Source: Galerina marginata
Taxonomy: Eukaryota; Basidiomycota; Agaricomycetes; Agaricales; Galerinaceae
Direction: 5' to 3'
Assembly (NCBI GenBank): GCA_023014335.1
Contig: JAECYW010000003.1
Span: 496,001 to 560,000 of the forward strand
Length of the DNA stretch: 64,000 bases
The notes beneath the pieces are model-generated. The model was not told the DNA's origin. It searched no databases and saw only the letters and a program-made list of their open reading frames with translations. Positions within the stretch are counted from its first letter, which is position 1, and every line of letters starts with the position of its first letter. Of the stretch, positions 33,554 to 44,653 are shown one piece after another. The position numbers and the translations under genes were made by a program.

Positions 33554-35081
33554 TCACGATCGTCCAGCCTTGACAATATCATAAAACTTTGTCCCAGCAT
33601 AGTCTGCCGTGAAGCTGAAGGCAGATAGTTAGGTAAAAAATCCCTGCTAGTGAGTAGTATACATACCTTCCACTAATAGTCTTATCCTTGAACCTGTATT
33701 TTGGACAATACGTCACCTCCAGCGTCAGCTTAAGCTTCATAGGCTGGCGATCCTCCTTAAGCCTCAACAAGACAGCGAACCGCGCATTGTTGACCACTGA
33801 TAGCTCCTTTTTCATTCGTGCAGCGACACCCAAGGAAACTTCGAACGTTCCTCTTGCGTCGTCGAACCGGCTTTCGCTGCTTTGCCCCGCCATGAGCGTG
33901 GTTTGGACTGATTTCATGTAGGTCAGTGTAGCTTGGAAGGTCGGTTTTCCGGCTGTGATTCCTCCCATGATCTGACCAGTGTTTGTGGATGTCAGCTGGA
34001 CCGCGCCTTTGGTTAGGGTATCTTGGGTGTCGTCTTCTGGCACGCATCGGATCTCCTAGGAGCGAGTGAAAAAGGAGGGTTATGAGTGTTTAGGGATGCA
34101 TTAAGAAATTAAGGTGCCGATTTACCTTTACGTTCACGTCTTGATAAGAGCCGTCTCTGATGAACTCCCCCTTCAATTTCACAGCGGAACGCTTCTTTTC
34201 ATCCTCTCCTTTTTCGAGACGGAATGCTAGAATACAGTACGGCACTCCTACGTCTACGCCATATCTTTTGAGGACGGTAAATGGATATATGGAAGGAGGA
34301 GCATGATAGGTGAAACGCACCGGATCTCGATTTGCATGATTTTGTACAGTGCATGCGTCTTGAGAGGGCGGTGAAGCGTGAATATCTCCCGATCCGCTAT
34401 CGGGTGAACACGAATTAAGGCATCAGTAAAGGGTTTAGGTGACTAGTATGGATTCTTTGAATGTGCCGTACGTTTGTCGTCCAGAGAGTTTTTAAACGGT
34501 GCGACGACGGCTGATTCCAACTGCGAAGGCGTTGACGGATTAAAACTAGTTTGCCCGACTGAACTTTGGGAAGGGCCCACGCTTATACCCGTTCCGGAGT
34601 CTACTTGACTGCCTCCAGGTGAAGGAGAGGGGGAGGCAGATGCGCTCGGCGCCAGGCAGTTGAGAGTGTGGCTTCGTGCTTCGACGATATTAGCTCAGTG
34701 TGGCCAACTCATGGGGAAGGAAAACTCACTACCGCCCGGCTGAACCGTTTCAGACGTAGGCGATCCATGAACGTCGCCATCAACGCTCATGTGAAGACCG
34801 CCTCTCACATCGAGCCCCGTTGCGTTCCTGAAGAACGATGTATTTCGCCGCTGTCGTTGCTGAGATGGTTGGACCGAGCCTGTGGGGCTCTGATTGCCTG
34901 GATAGACGAGGTTTCCACCGATGTCGACGAAGTGTCCGCCATCGATTTTGACGTTACTTGCGCCTTCGAAAAAGCTGGATTGGGCTGGTGACGAGCTGAA
35001 AGGAGGCTGACGAGGGCTGTAGCGGTTGTCTTCCCCTTCGATATCGGTCTGGACTCGTGGTCTTTCGTGTCGTTCAGCCAT
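33554..35081 (-). CDS. Two-motif protein with beta-rich C-terminal domain, paralog A
   Basis: Exons 35081-34730, 34678-34472, 34385-34126, 34055-33667 and 33614-33554 give 1269 nt (422 residues), all phases consistent. The N-terminus has two imperfect copies of one motif: SFFEGASNVKIDGGHF at 36-51, then G, and SFFRNATGLDVRGGLH at 82-97, then VDGDVHG. A Ser/Pro-rich linker follows, then a domain of about 220 residues with alternating hydrophobic pattern (GVPYCILAFRLEKGEDEKK, GEFIRDGSYQDV, MKLKLTLEVTYCP). No known family, signal peptide or membrane segment is recognised. The first intron (34679-34729) must be removed, because it contains a stop. The intron-2 acceptor is taken at GGGAG, the only one found that keeps the frame. 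Confidence 0.75.
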
Positions 35082-37720
35082 GGCTATGAGGATTGGATGG
35101 GGGAGAGCATTGTTTGTGGATACGGAGAGTATTTAGATGGAGAAAAAACAAGGTGTTGCATAGCCATCAACATTGACACGACGGAAGGTTTGAGAAATAT
35201 AAGGCGTGGCTTGGATTCAATTGACGATAAATTAAGGACAAGACGCAGGCTGTGCATGTCAGGAGGAATATGGGCCATGTGTAGCTGTCAGTTGTGTCGC
35301 CACGTTTCAACTTATAATTATACATAATGGCTGATCGATATTGATCTAGCTGACAGTTTGTGGCTGTAGTCGTGTTGGTGAGAAAGACTGCGAATGAGAC
35401 ATCGAATATGTACCAATCGAAGCTCTCGTAAAGTTACAGCGAGGGCGTTAACAATTATCGAAGGTGTACAGCGTAAAATGAAGGCCTGAAGCAAAAAAGT
35501 TAGGCGGAGCGCCCAGGTTTGATGTACAAAGTAACCATGGGCTCTTGGCGCCTAAATGGTAAAAATAGCCCCACATGCATCGTCTGCCACATCGTTGGTA
35601 AAATGTCATCTGGCAGGAAGGATTTACCGCTTTAGACTAAAAGTCGCAATGTATTCGAATCCCACCGATTCTGACTCTGTTAACTGTGGCGAAGGTAACT
35701 ACGAGGATTGAGCCCGTCGTCTGTGCATCATCTAAATCGGGGTCAGAGGATAGGCTACTCGTGGTCGAAAAAGTAAAGATTAAAGCAAGGCAGTGTAGCG
35801 AACCTTGGTAACGCCTCGCACGTTCCCGGGGACCCGTGAACATCACCGTGAATCAAGGCTTCGACGCGACCCCTGAGATTGACGCGTTGTGTATGTTTGT
35901 TTACAATGCAAGTCGTTGATCCCACGAGCCACTGGCCCGCCATTCTTTGACAATGACAACCGCCATCGCTTGATCCTCTCTCAAATTTCAAGGTCTTGCG
36001 CATCGACTAAGCCAGCAAAAAGGTTCCGTTCGAACTTACGACCACGACTACGGTGTGTCTGAATTCCCTACAGGACGTATAGCCTTTTTGGAGAAAGATC
36101 GCCATCACTGGCAGCAGTTTCGCCTTGGGCAGAAAGGGTACATATTCGGGATCGTCAGTGAGAGATTGTGACGCTGTCGTACGCCTTTTCTGGTTTCTTT
36201 CTTTACCATAGCTCTTGAACTGACCTCTTTTCCAGCACTTTTGGACTAGTGGCTTGCACCGAATTCGACTCCGACTAACGCCGTCGTGAACATGCCATTC
36301 ATGTCGTCTCCCGCTTAGCACCTTCCAGACGATGGATCGTTAGTCAAAGTACAGGCTCTTCAGCTGGTTTTAAGTATGAAGATCAGTATTGCAATCTTCA
36401 ATGGAGTTGTATCAACGTATGGGTCCTTTCCTGTCCTTCTTTCTCCCCGCCTCGAACATTTCACTTCACAGAAACTCGGACGGAGCTCGTCGTGCATCTT
36501 TCCAACTCTCGCTGTGTATCGACAGACCCTAGAGCTCCGGGTGTTCAGCTGAACCTTCAGGAACCGGGGTTGATTAATATGGAGTGCGGCTGAGAGTTTA
36601 TTGATCAGACAGTTTACCTACTACCTACGTCGTCTCAGGTCAGCGCTACATGAGCAAGTCTTCGTCTTCTTCCATGTGCATATACTCGGGTATGCATCAA
36701 ATCCTGCCGCGTCATGACAAGAAAGAGCATTAGACAACTTCATGCAGCCCCGAGTGAGCAGATTCATGATAATGGGCAAGGTAATTCCAGTTTTGGTTTT
36801 TTGTTGTTATACGCGCGAACTTATATGGTTGGAGTGCGCCTGGTTCATATATGCACCCAGAAAGTGAAGATCTTGGACCACGGCCGTCACCCGCGCCCCA
36901 GTTTTCAGCAAGTCCTAGAGTAGCGGCGTTGAGATTTGGAGCCAAGGCGCCGATGAACGTACGTTCTACTGTTTCCCCGCCTCTACGTTATCTGAACTCC
37001 GTTCTGTAGTATTCTTATTGTATATGCGTGTCGGTCTCAGCCTACGTGACGCTTATAAAACCAAGTGATCGTGTAGGCCTTTTCCATGTCACCCTCCATT
37101 CTATATAATTGACATCCCCTTTAGATATTTGACGTCTTCTATCGCATCGACTGAGTGGTCTCTCGTACGGGGATGGAAAAGCTCCACAAGCCACAGAAAG
37201 TCTAGTGGGCGATGCGACGACCAGGATTTGTTCTTTTGCCAGTAGAGATAGGTACTTATACTTATGTTTCTTTTTTTTCGAGCAACATTATTATACTGAC
37301 AATTTTTGTTACCAGTTTAACCGTATAGCTCTATACCCGCGCTCCCAACCCATTGGCTTTTAAAAAGATCATTTCTCTGCCTTAAACCCGCGTATTCTAA
37401 GAGCCAGCGTAGGTCAGCCGTCCTGTTTTCTCAGCAGTTATGAGCCAATTTTCAAATGCTGCTGCTTTCGATCAGCGTCTGACAATCAGCCGACGGCCTT
37501 CTGATCCCGTTTTTTCAGGATAACGTGGCGAGGTAAATTCGCCTTGCTTTTGTTCTAGACTATACGATAACCGCCCCGTCGGAACTTAGAAATATCGGTA
37601 TCAATGTACGTCCTAGCCTTTTCGAACCTGTCTCTGCTATTCAACGCAGTATCCATTATATAGTCACTCGGCTTGCATGTATGAATGCGCAAGAATTAAG
37701 GATATGGTACTAGGTGCGGT
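35082..37720 (+). other. Plus-strand flank of duplication unit 1, possible decayed gene
   Basis: No intact gene is found. Short protein-like stretches end at splice-donor-like words (GTATCAACGTATGGG at 36409, GGTATCAATGTACGTCC at 37598) and recur in unit 2 and near 46930. Equivalent frames in the two units are broken at different points. I read it as degenerating copies of one unknown multi-exon gene. Confidence 0.35.
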
Positions 37721-39248
37721 TCACGATCGACCAGCCTTGACAATATCATAAAACTTTGTCCCAGCATAGTCCGCCGTGAAACTGGATGCCGATAGTTAGG
37801 TCAAAACCTGCCAGTGATTATTATACACACCTTTCACTAATAGTCTTATCCTTCCACCCGAATTTTGGACAGTACGTCAGCTCCAGCGTCAGCTTAAGTT
37901 TCATAGGCTGGCGATCCTCCTTAAGCCTCAACAACAGAGCGAACCGCGCATTGTTCACCACAGACAGCTCCTTTTTCATTTGCGCATCGACACCCAAGGA
38001 AACTTCGAACGTCCCTCCCGCGTCGTCGAACCGGCTCTCGCTGCTCTGTCCGCGTATGAGCGTGGTTTGGACTGATTTCATGTGGGTCAGTGTAGCTTGG
38101 AAGGTCGGTTTTCCAGCAGTGAGTCCTCCCATGATCTGACCGGTGTTCGTTGTTGTTTGTTGGACAGGGCCTTTTATTAGAGTATCTTGGGTGTCTTCTG
38201 GCACGCATTGGATCTCCTAGGAGCGAGCGAAAAAGGAGGATCACGAGTTATTAGGGATGCATGATAAAGATAGGATGTGATGATGTGATTCACCTTTACG
38301 CTCACGTCTTGATAAGAGCCGCCTCTGATGAACTCCCCCCTCAGTTTCACAGCGAGACACTTCTTCTCATCCTCTCCTTGCTCGAGACGGAATGCCAGGA
38401 CGCTGTACGGCACTCCTCCGTCCACGCCATATCTTTGAAAGATCAATAAATATACGGAGGGAGGGGCATGATAGGCGAAACCCACCGGATTTCGATTTGC
38501 ATGATTTTGTACAGTGCATTCGTCTTGTGGGGGCGGCGAAGCGTGAATATCTCCCGATCCGCTATCGGTGGACACGAATTAAGGCATCAGTTAAAGGTTG
38601 AGGTGAGTAGTATCGATGCTATGAATCTGCCGTACCTTTGTCGTCAAGAGAGTTTTTAAAGGGTGCGACGGCTGATTCCAAACGCGAGGTAGTTGACGGA
38701 TTAACGCTTGTTTCTCCGACTGAACTCGGGGAAGGGTCGATGCTTGTACCAGTTCCGGAGTCTACTCGACTGCTTCCTGGTGAAGGAGAGTGGGAGGAAG
38801 ATGCGGTCGCCGCCAGGTTGTTGAGAGTGCGGCCTCCTGCTTCGACGATATCAGCTCCGTGTGGCAAACCCATGAGGAAGGAAAACCTACGACCGCCCGG
38901 CCGAGCCAATTTAGGTGGAGGCGATCCATGAACGTCGCCACCAACGCTCGTATAATCTCCGCCTATCACCTTAGCCCCCGTAGTATCTTTGAAGAACGAT
39001 ATCGATGTATTTTGTCGTTGTTGTTGTTGAGGTCGTTGGACTGGGTCTGTTGGCCCATAAGCGCCTGGATAAAAGACGGACCCATCAACGGCGGTGAAAC
39101 GTCCGCCGTGAACTTCAGCGTCTCTTGCGCCTTCGAAAAAGCTGACTTGGTCTGGCGACAAGCTGGAAGTAGGCTGGTGGGGCCTGTCGGGGTCGTCCTC
39201 CACTTCGATATCGGCCTGGACTCGTGGGCTTTCGTGTGGTTCAGCCAT
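37721..39248 (-). CDS. Two-motif protein with beta-rich C-terminal domain, paralog B
   Basis: Exons 39248-38636, 38550-38294, 38216-37831 and 37781-37721 give 1317 nt (438 residues). The motif copies are SFFEGARDAEVHGGRF at 36-51 (then VDGSVF) and SFFKDTTGAKVIGGDY at 84-99 (then VGGDVHG). Identical positions between the copies include S, F, F, A, V, G, G, T, V, G and V. The linker and C-terminal domain match paralog A closely (GVPYSVLAFRLEQGEDEKK, GEFIRGGSYQDV, MKLKLTLELTYCP). The region equal to intron 1 of paralog A (38840-38890, 51 nt) is free of stops and in frame, with a weaker GTAGGT donor, so B could retain it (438 residues) or splice it (421). Function is unknown; see the NACHT gene for a possible partner. 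Confidence 0.75.
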
Positions 39249-41888
39249 GACTGCGAGGATTGGAAGGGGGAAGCATTGTTTGTGGGTGGGGAGACATTTA
39301 GATTAAGGAAAAACAATGTGTTGCATAGCCATCAGCATTGACGCAAGGCGGGAGAAAATACAACACAAGGCAGTGGCTTGGATTCAATTGACGGTAAATT
39401 AAGGGCAAGACCCATGTCAAGTAGAAGGTGCGCCATCTGTACCTGTCACTGTGGCTGTTACCGTGTGGGTTCGAATGAATGCGAATGAGGTATCGTACAT
39501 ATGTATACCTGGTTTAAAATTTCGTAGAATTTGAGCTAGAGCGTTGACTCTTATCCAGCGTGTTAGGCGTAAAGTGAGCGAAGGCCTGAAGTAAGAAGAC
39601 ATTTGATGTACAAAGTAACCATGGGCTCTTGGCGCCTACGGATCGAGGCTGTGTCGGCCATTGGTTGTGCCTCCGCCTCGTGCGCTCATGTGAACATCCC
39701 CGTAATCTAATTACAGGTTTGAGTCCGTTGGACTCGGAAGCGACAGAGAAATCGACGCGTTGTGTATGTTGTGCCGGCTCGGGCTTGGCCCGAAAGCCCC
39801 GGCTTTGGCCTGGCTTGTTTCAACCACGCATCGAGTCGGACAAAACCAGAAACAAGGTCCCATTCGATCCCTACGACTACGACCAGGGTGTGTGGGCAAG
39901 ACGTATATCCTTTTTGACGAAGCGTCGCCGACTGCGGCGTCGCTTTAGGCAACATATTGGTTCTCAATGAGGAACCGTGACGCTCTCTTTCCCAGCACTT
40001 CAAACTAGAGGCTTGCACCAAATTCGACTCTCACTGACGTCGTTACGAACATGCCATTCATATGGGCTGCTTCCAACTTTCTTGGGCCCACCAGTGTGTA
40101 CGGGCAAGCTCGGCCCTAACTCTTCTCCGTCTTTATCGAAAAATCACCATTACCGTTCGGCTTAGCAGCTTTTAGAGCACACGAAGAGCACACGATGGAT
40201 CGTTGGTTGAAGTACAGGCTCTTCAGCAGGCTTTACGAAGATCGGTCTTCCAATAATCAGTGGAGTGGTGGTATCAATGTATGTGGCCTTTCGTCTCCTT
40301 CTTTCCCGCTGTGTCAAACATTCCATTTCACAGGGACTTGGACCAAGCTCGTTATGCTTCTTTCAACTCACGCTACGTATCGACAGGCTGGAGCTCCGGG
40401 CTGTCTAGCTAGACCTTCAACCACGGGTTCAGGTTGAAGAACGAAGAAACACCCCTAATTGGTTCCGATTTGTCGAAGCACTGGCAGAACGCGAGAGAGT
40501 TACGCGTCTGAACCGTCGTGCGCATCTTTCCTCCTCTAACCCTCCTTTTCCTTTTTGGATATGGAATGGGGTTGATATACTATCGGTTGGACAGTTTACC
40601 TGTCGTATACTTGACGCCGTCTGAGGCTTAGTGCAAAAAGAGCCGGTTTTCAGACTGTCCCATGTGCATATATGCATCATATCCTACCGCGTCTTGATTA
40701 TTGACCCAAGAGCGTTTTACAACTTCCTGTAGCCCCGACTGAACAGCAGGTCCACAATAACAGGCGAGGTAATTCCAGTCTTTCTTTTTTGTTGTTATAT
40801 GCGCGAACTTATGCGGTTGGTGTGCGACAGCTTCATATACTCGAGTTTGCAATCAGAGGGCGAGGATATCAAACCACCTTCATTTTCAGCGATGCCCTAA
40901 ATCGCGGTGTCGATGTATGTCCTCCATCTTTTTACCCTCCTCTAAGTCTCAAGCTGAGATTATTACTGTCTTTCAGTTATAATATTACTGTTCGGTAGAC
41001 ACGTCAGCCTCAACGTGCGCGAAGAGTATAGAGATATCAAGAGACTACGTACCACCGGGCTTTTTTGTCGTCGTAGTGAGTTCGATGTCACCTCACTTGC
41101 TCCGTTGACAAGTACTGATGATTATGCCTTCCTTTTTCGACGATAAGTATAGCAATCGTGTAACGATATCTACGCGTTTGGAAGAAGTACTTTCTTGCTC
41201 GCACCTCGTCATCCCTTGCTTCCGGAAACTTATCGCCATTGAGGACAGCATCAATTTATAACTTGGACATCGAAGATACCTTACGAGCAATGGAACAAGC
41301 TAATTTCTGGACATTTATCTATCTAAGCCGTCGAAACTTCACCCTGCAGAAGGTTAATCGTCCTTTTTTAATGATGTATTGCCTATAGATAGTTCTTGGC
41401 GATCGACAGTCAAGTCGTGCGGGGCAATTTGGAAAAAGCCGTGCAGCACCGAGTACGGCCGTGCATGAGGTACCGTGCTGCAACGACTACCGTGCACTGT
41501 CTTGGGTATAAGGCAGAGCCTACCGTGCATTCCCGTGTTCGCAAACTCAGTGACGGTGAACAAGTCAGCAAAAATAAATCTAAATCCGTTAATTTGTATA
41601 TTAGATTGAATATACTCGATAGGTACCAATTAAATAACCGCCTTCGCTAAATTCACCACTTAAATACCTTCTCTTCGTTATTGGCGGGGCTTACTTGCGA
41701 GTTTGGGTCCGAATACCGGCTCGGCAGGAGAGGTGCATCGAACACATTTTGGTCCTATAACCCGGGATTCAGTACAATTTCTCTTTTTAGTCGAGAGGCA
41801 TCGCAAATTCTCGGACGACATCCGTAGTATTGTTATGGCGGTATGTTAAGGGAAGCAACCAAGCAGCCTCGAGGCTGCGCCTGCAGAC
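39249..41888 (+). other. Plus-strand flank of duplication unit 2, possible decayed gene
   Basis: It is equivalent to 35082-37720. The best stretch is an exon-like frame from an ATG at 40195 (MDRWLKYRLFSRLYEDRSS) ending at GTATCAATGTATGT (40271), followed by a TTTCACAG acceptor. Similar donor words occur near 40909. No domain is recognised and the unit 1 copy is disrupted. From 41000 to 41860 nothing is recognised. Confidence 0.35.
41863..41878. repeat. Second copy of the palindrome GCAGCCTCGAGGCTGC
   Basis: Identical to 13295-13310. It lies about 10 bp downstream (minus-strand sense) of the stop codon of the frame that continues the NACHT protein. Confidence 0.8.
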
Positions 41889-42404
41889 CTATATGAGCTC
41901 AGCAAGTTTTTTCAAGGCTAAGAGTGAGAATTTATATGATGTGTCTGCCAGGTTTGGAGGCGCAGACTCGGCAACTTTTTTGGCCAATTCCAATCTTTGA
42001 GTTGAACGGTAAGCAATTGTGTTTGCCACCGTTCGAGAAGAATAGCGAGGAACTCTTTTCTTCATCGGTCGCTGTGGTGTGTCACCAGAAGAGATGGTAG
42101 TATGAGTATTGTAGTAGGAAATGGTTTTTCCTCCGTATTTTTCTTTGACAGTGATTCGAAATCCGTGTGGTACTGAACCACAGACTCGCGCCAGGTAGTT
42201 TGCGAATGTCCGGACTGTTACCTGAAAATTTCTTGTTGCTCTTCTAATTCCAATTTCTTGTGGGCAGCATTCATTTGGAAGGACAATGCACGGACTGTCG
42301 ATCATGAGCATTTCTATGAGCTCTGTGGATGGTCCAGCCTGAGGAACAAGGTCCTCAACAACATCTAAGATTTTGTATGCATCCGATGCTATTAGCCTAG
42401 ACAT
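41889..42404 (-). pseudogene. Displaced C-terminal part of the NACHT protein
   Basis: Directly after the NACHT stop, a second frame is open for 171 codons and begins ASDAYKILDVVEDLVPQAGP, a run of the kind that normally continues the NACHT protein's helical C-terminal region. The frames overlap by 13 bp and no GT..AG pair joins them, so one or more small indels probably caused a frameshift. If the start codon at 42404 were used, it could be a separate small protein, but the context speaks against that. Confidence 0.5.
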
Positions 42405-44653
42405 TTCTTAATGTATGCACTTTCCTTCTGATGATTAAGGACTCGCCTTTTATGATTCTCGTCATTGTATGGCTGTATAAGGAACTCCAGGAGTATCCTG
42501 GTGAGAGTGGCGAATTTTCTGCCATCGAGAATGTATTGGCCGGCTCGGAGGGGATCTGCTAGGAACTCCAACAAAAGCTCTCGGTACTCAGGAGACCTGC
42601 ATGGGCCAATATAATGGTATAAAGTGGATCGTAACCATCGATGTTTATCTGGTGCGAGTGGCATGCATATTTGAAGTTCAAACATTGGGGTTAGAATGGC
42701 ACCCAAGTCAAACATGACAAGACCCTGTATCTTGATGGACGCAGAAGCAACAATTGCGTCCACCATGGAATTAGACTCGATTTCGGAGAGTTTTTCGTGC
42801 AAAATTCTGTCCCATACTCCACGGTGATAAAGATAGAGTTGTTCGGTGTTGGAAAAACCCTGGAGGTTGCAGGAAATGAATCACTGCCTAGAGAATGTAA
42901 AAAAAGACAAGACACACCGATGTCTTCAGCCCCATGAGAAGCCTACCCACTAATTCAGCACACCACCATCCGTTGGCTTCTTTCGCGTTTCTTATAGCAT
43001 ATATACATTCGATAAATGGCGCTTTAAGAACCATCTCCTGTAGTTTATCTGTTGGATTTGCGCGGAATAAAAAATCTTCAGCCTCTTGAAACCACCAAGA
43101 GGCAAGTGCAATATCTTCCGGTGCTAACAAGAAGATATGTGACTTTAAATATGGACTTCCCAAGATAGACAACAGGAGGTACTCACTGTACTCGCTAATG
43201 TGCAGAAAACCAATACGGGTAAGATGAAGTAAAGCAATATGGGAAAGCTCTGTGAACATCGCCATAGGGTTGATATGGTACTCTTTTGACCTGACGTGAT
43301 CCAAAAAAAAGTCTCCTAGAGAAGCATGCAAAACCTTAATGTTGCTTTCCTCGTCAACCATTATAATGGAGGAGAGATCAGCCAGAAGGCGAATAGCATC
43401 CCCTTCATCAAGAAGCATGAGCCTCTCCATGAATTTCGTACTTTTGTCATAGGCATTGGAAAGAATGATTCCCCCTAGTAGTCGCAGGGTTGCATTTATA
43501 TCCTCGACGCGGGAGAGAATATCGCTGTACAAGGCATCGAGCTCGGCAAAAGGCATTTCATTTACTATAGCATGGAGACCGAGAATTATTTCCAAGCTTT
43601 TGGTGGGATTATACCGACTGGAGGAGATATATCGGATGACGGTGGCAGCGTATATAAACTGCCCAGACGATTTGGTGACAAGGGATGAAACATCTGCATA
43701 TGATGGCCATGCTGCGGGAATGGATCGTTTCTGGAGATGTGTCTTCTTGATTTGGGACAAGCAACCGTCGAAATATTGCCTGATGTCGGATTCGGGCCGA
43801 TACGCATCGTCGAGGGCAATATGTGCCGCGACACTCTCGAAAGCTGGGGCGGCGAAAGCGACACTAATCTCTCGCTCTGTTCGACTGGCGACTAGGATTA
43901 TCAGGTGAACGCAACCCTTGGAACGAGAAAGAGCATCGGAAATGGTTTCGAGGATGTGGCGTTGACCATTTGTGTCATTGCATTCGTCTAACCCGTCGAT
44001 TATCATCAAGCGCGGAGGTGGAACAGGGAATATCGTCGTTTTGTAAACCTGCATTAGTGGCTCAAGAATTAAGGCGTTGAATTGGGCTTGAAATGATCGC
44101 TGAAAAATGGCGGGATCATTCTTGACAACAGTTTCTATAAGACCTTTTGCCTGTGGTAGGTTTACCGCAACCTGGTATGCCAAACTTGCCGCGAGAGCCT
44201 TCACACTGTTCCGTTTGGGATCCGACCTGGAAAAAAAGAAGCTTGCTAATAAGCTGTGATTTTTGTGGCACATTTCCGCAATTGTTTGCGCGATTGCTGA
44301 TTTTCCTGCACCTGCGGGACCGTATAACCACATAATATACTCCTCCCATCCAAAGTTTCCGACGATCCAATCCATAACCCTTTTCAGAACGACGACTCGA
44401 GTGTTCGGGTAGCACTTTGGTGGATCAAAACGCTCTCCGGAGTTATGAAAGGCGCCTGGGGATGCAGCCTCAAGAAGAATCTCCATGCCTATGAGCGGGT
44501 TTAGTCAGGCGTGCAATTTCTCTACAGATAGACGGCAAGCCGCAAAATACACTCACCAGTTTTCTGGTTGGAGAAATGAACGGGGCCATGATATTCGGAG
44601 AGGTTTTGAAATGTGCTTCCATTGACTTGAAAATTCCTACTGTTGGGGAACAT
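42392..44653 (-). CDS. NACHT-domain STAND NTPase with motif-bearing N-terminus
   Basis: Exons 44653-44557, 44488-42918 and 42859-42392 give 2136 nt (711 residues); introns are 68 and 58 bp. Exon 1 encodes only MFPNSRNFQVNGSTFQNLSE and a few more residues. That is one copy of an F-x2-[SA]-x4-V-x-G-x2-F-x2-[VL] motif like the one repeated in the genes at 33.5 and 37.7 kb. Then come the linker ILLEAASPGAFHNSGERFDP, Walker A GPAGAGKS (about 89-96) and Walker B LMIIDGLDEC (about 192-202), followed by helical winged-helix and superstructure-like regions. No WD40, ankyrin or TPR repeats are seen. Fungal NACHT proteins act in non-self recognition and programmed cell death. The reading frame ends earlier than expected; see 41889-42404. 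Confidence 0.85.

Larger units (their letters stand above)
33420..41000. repeat. Tandem duplication, two units of about 4 kb
   Basis: Unit 1 (about 33420-37570) and unit 2 (about 37570-41000) share the minus-strand gene, its 5' flank (for example GATGTACAAAGTAACCATGG at 35521 and 39605) and a long plus-strand flank (for example GTTGTTATACGCGCGAAC near 36800, with its counterpart near 40790). The offset is about 4.1 kb across the genes and drifts to 3.8-4.0 kb downstream, so small indels have accumulated. Genes are better conserved than flanks, as expected under selection. Confidence 0.8.
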
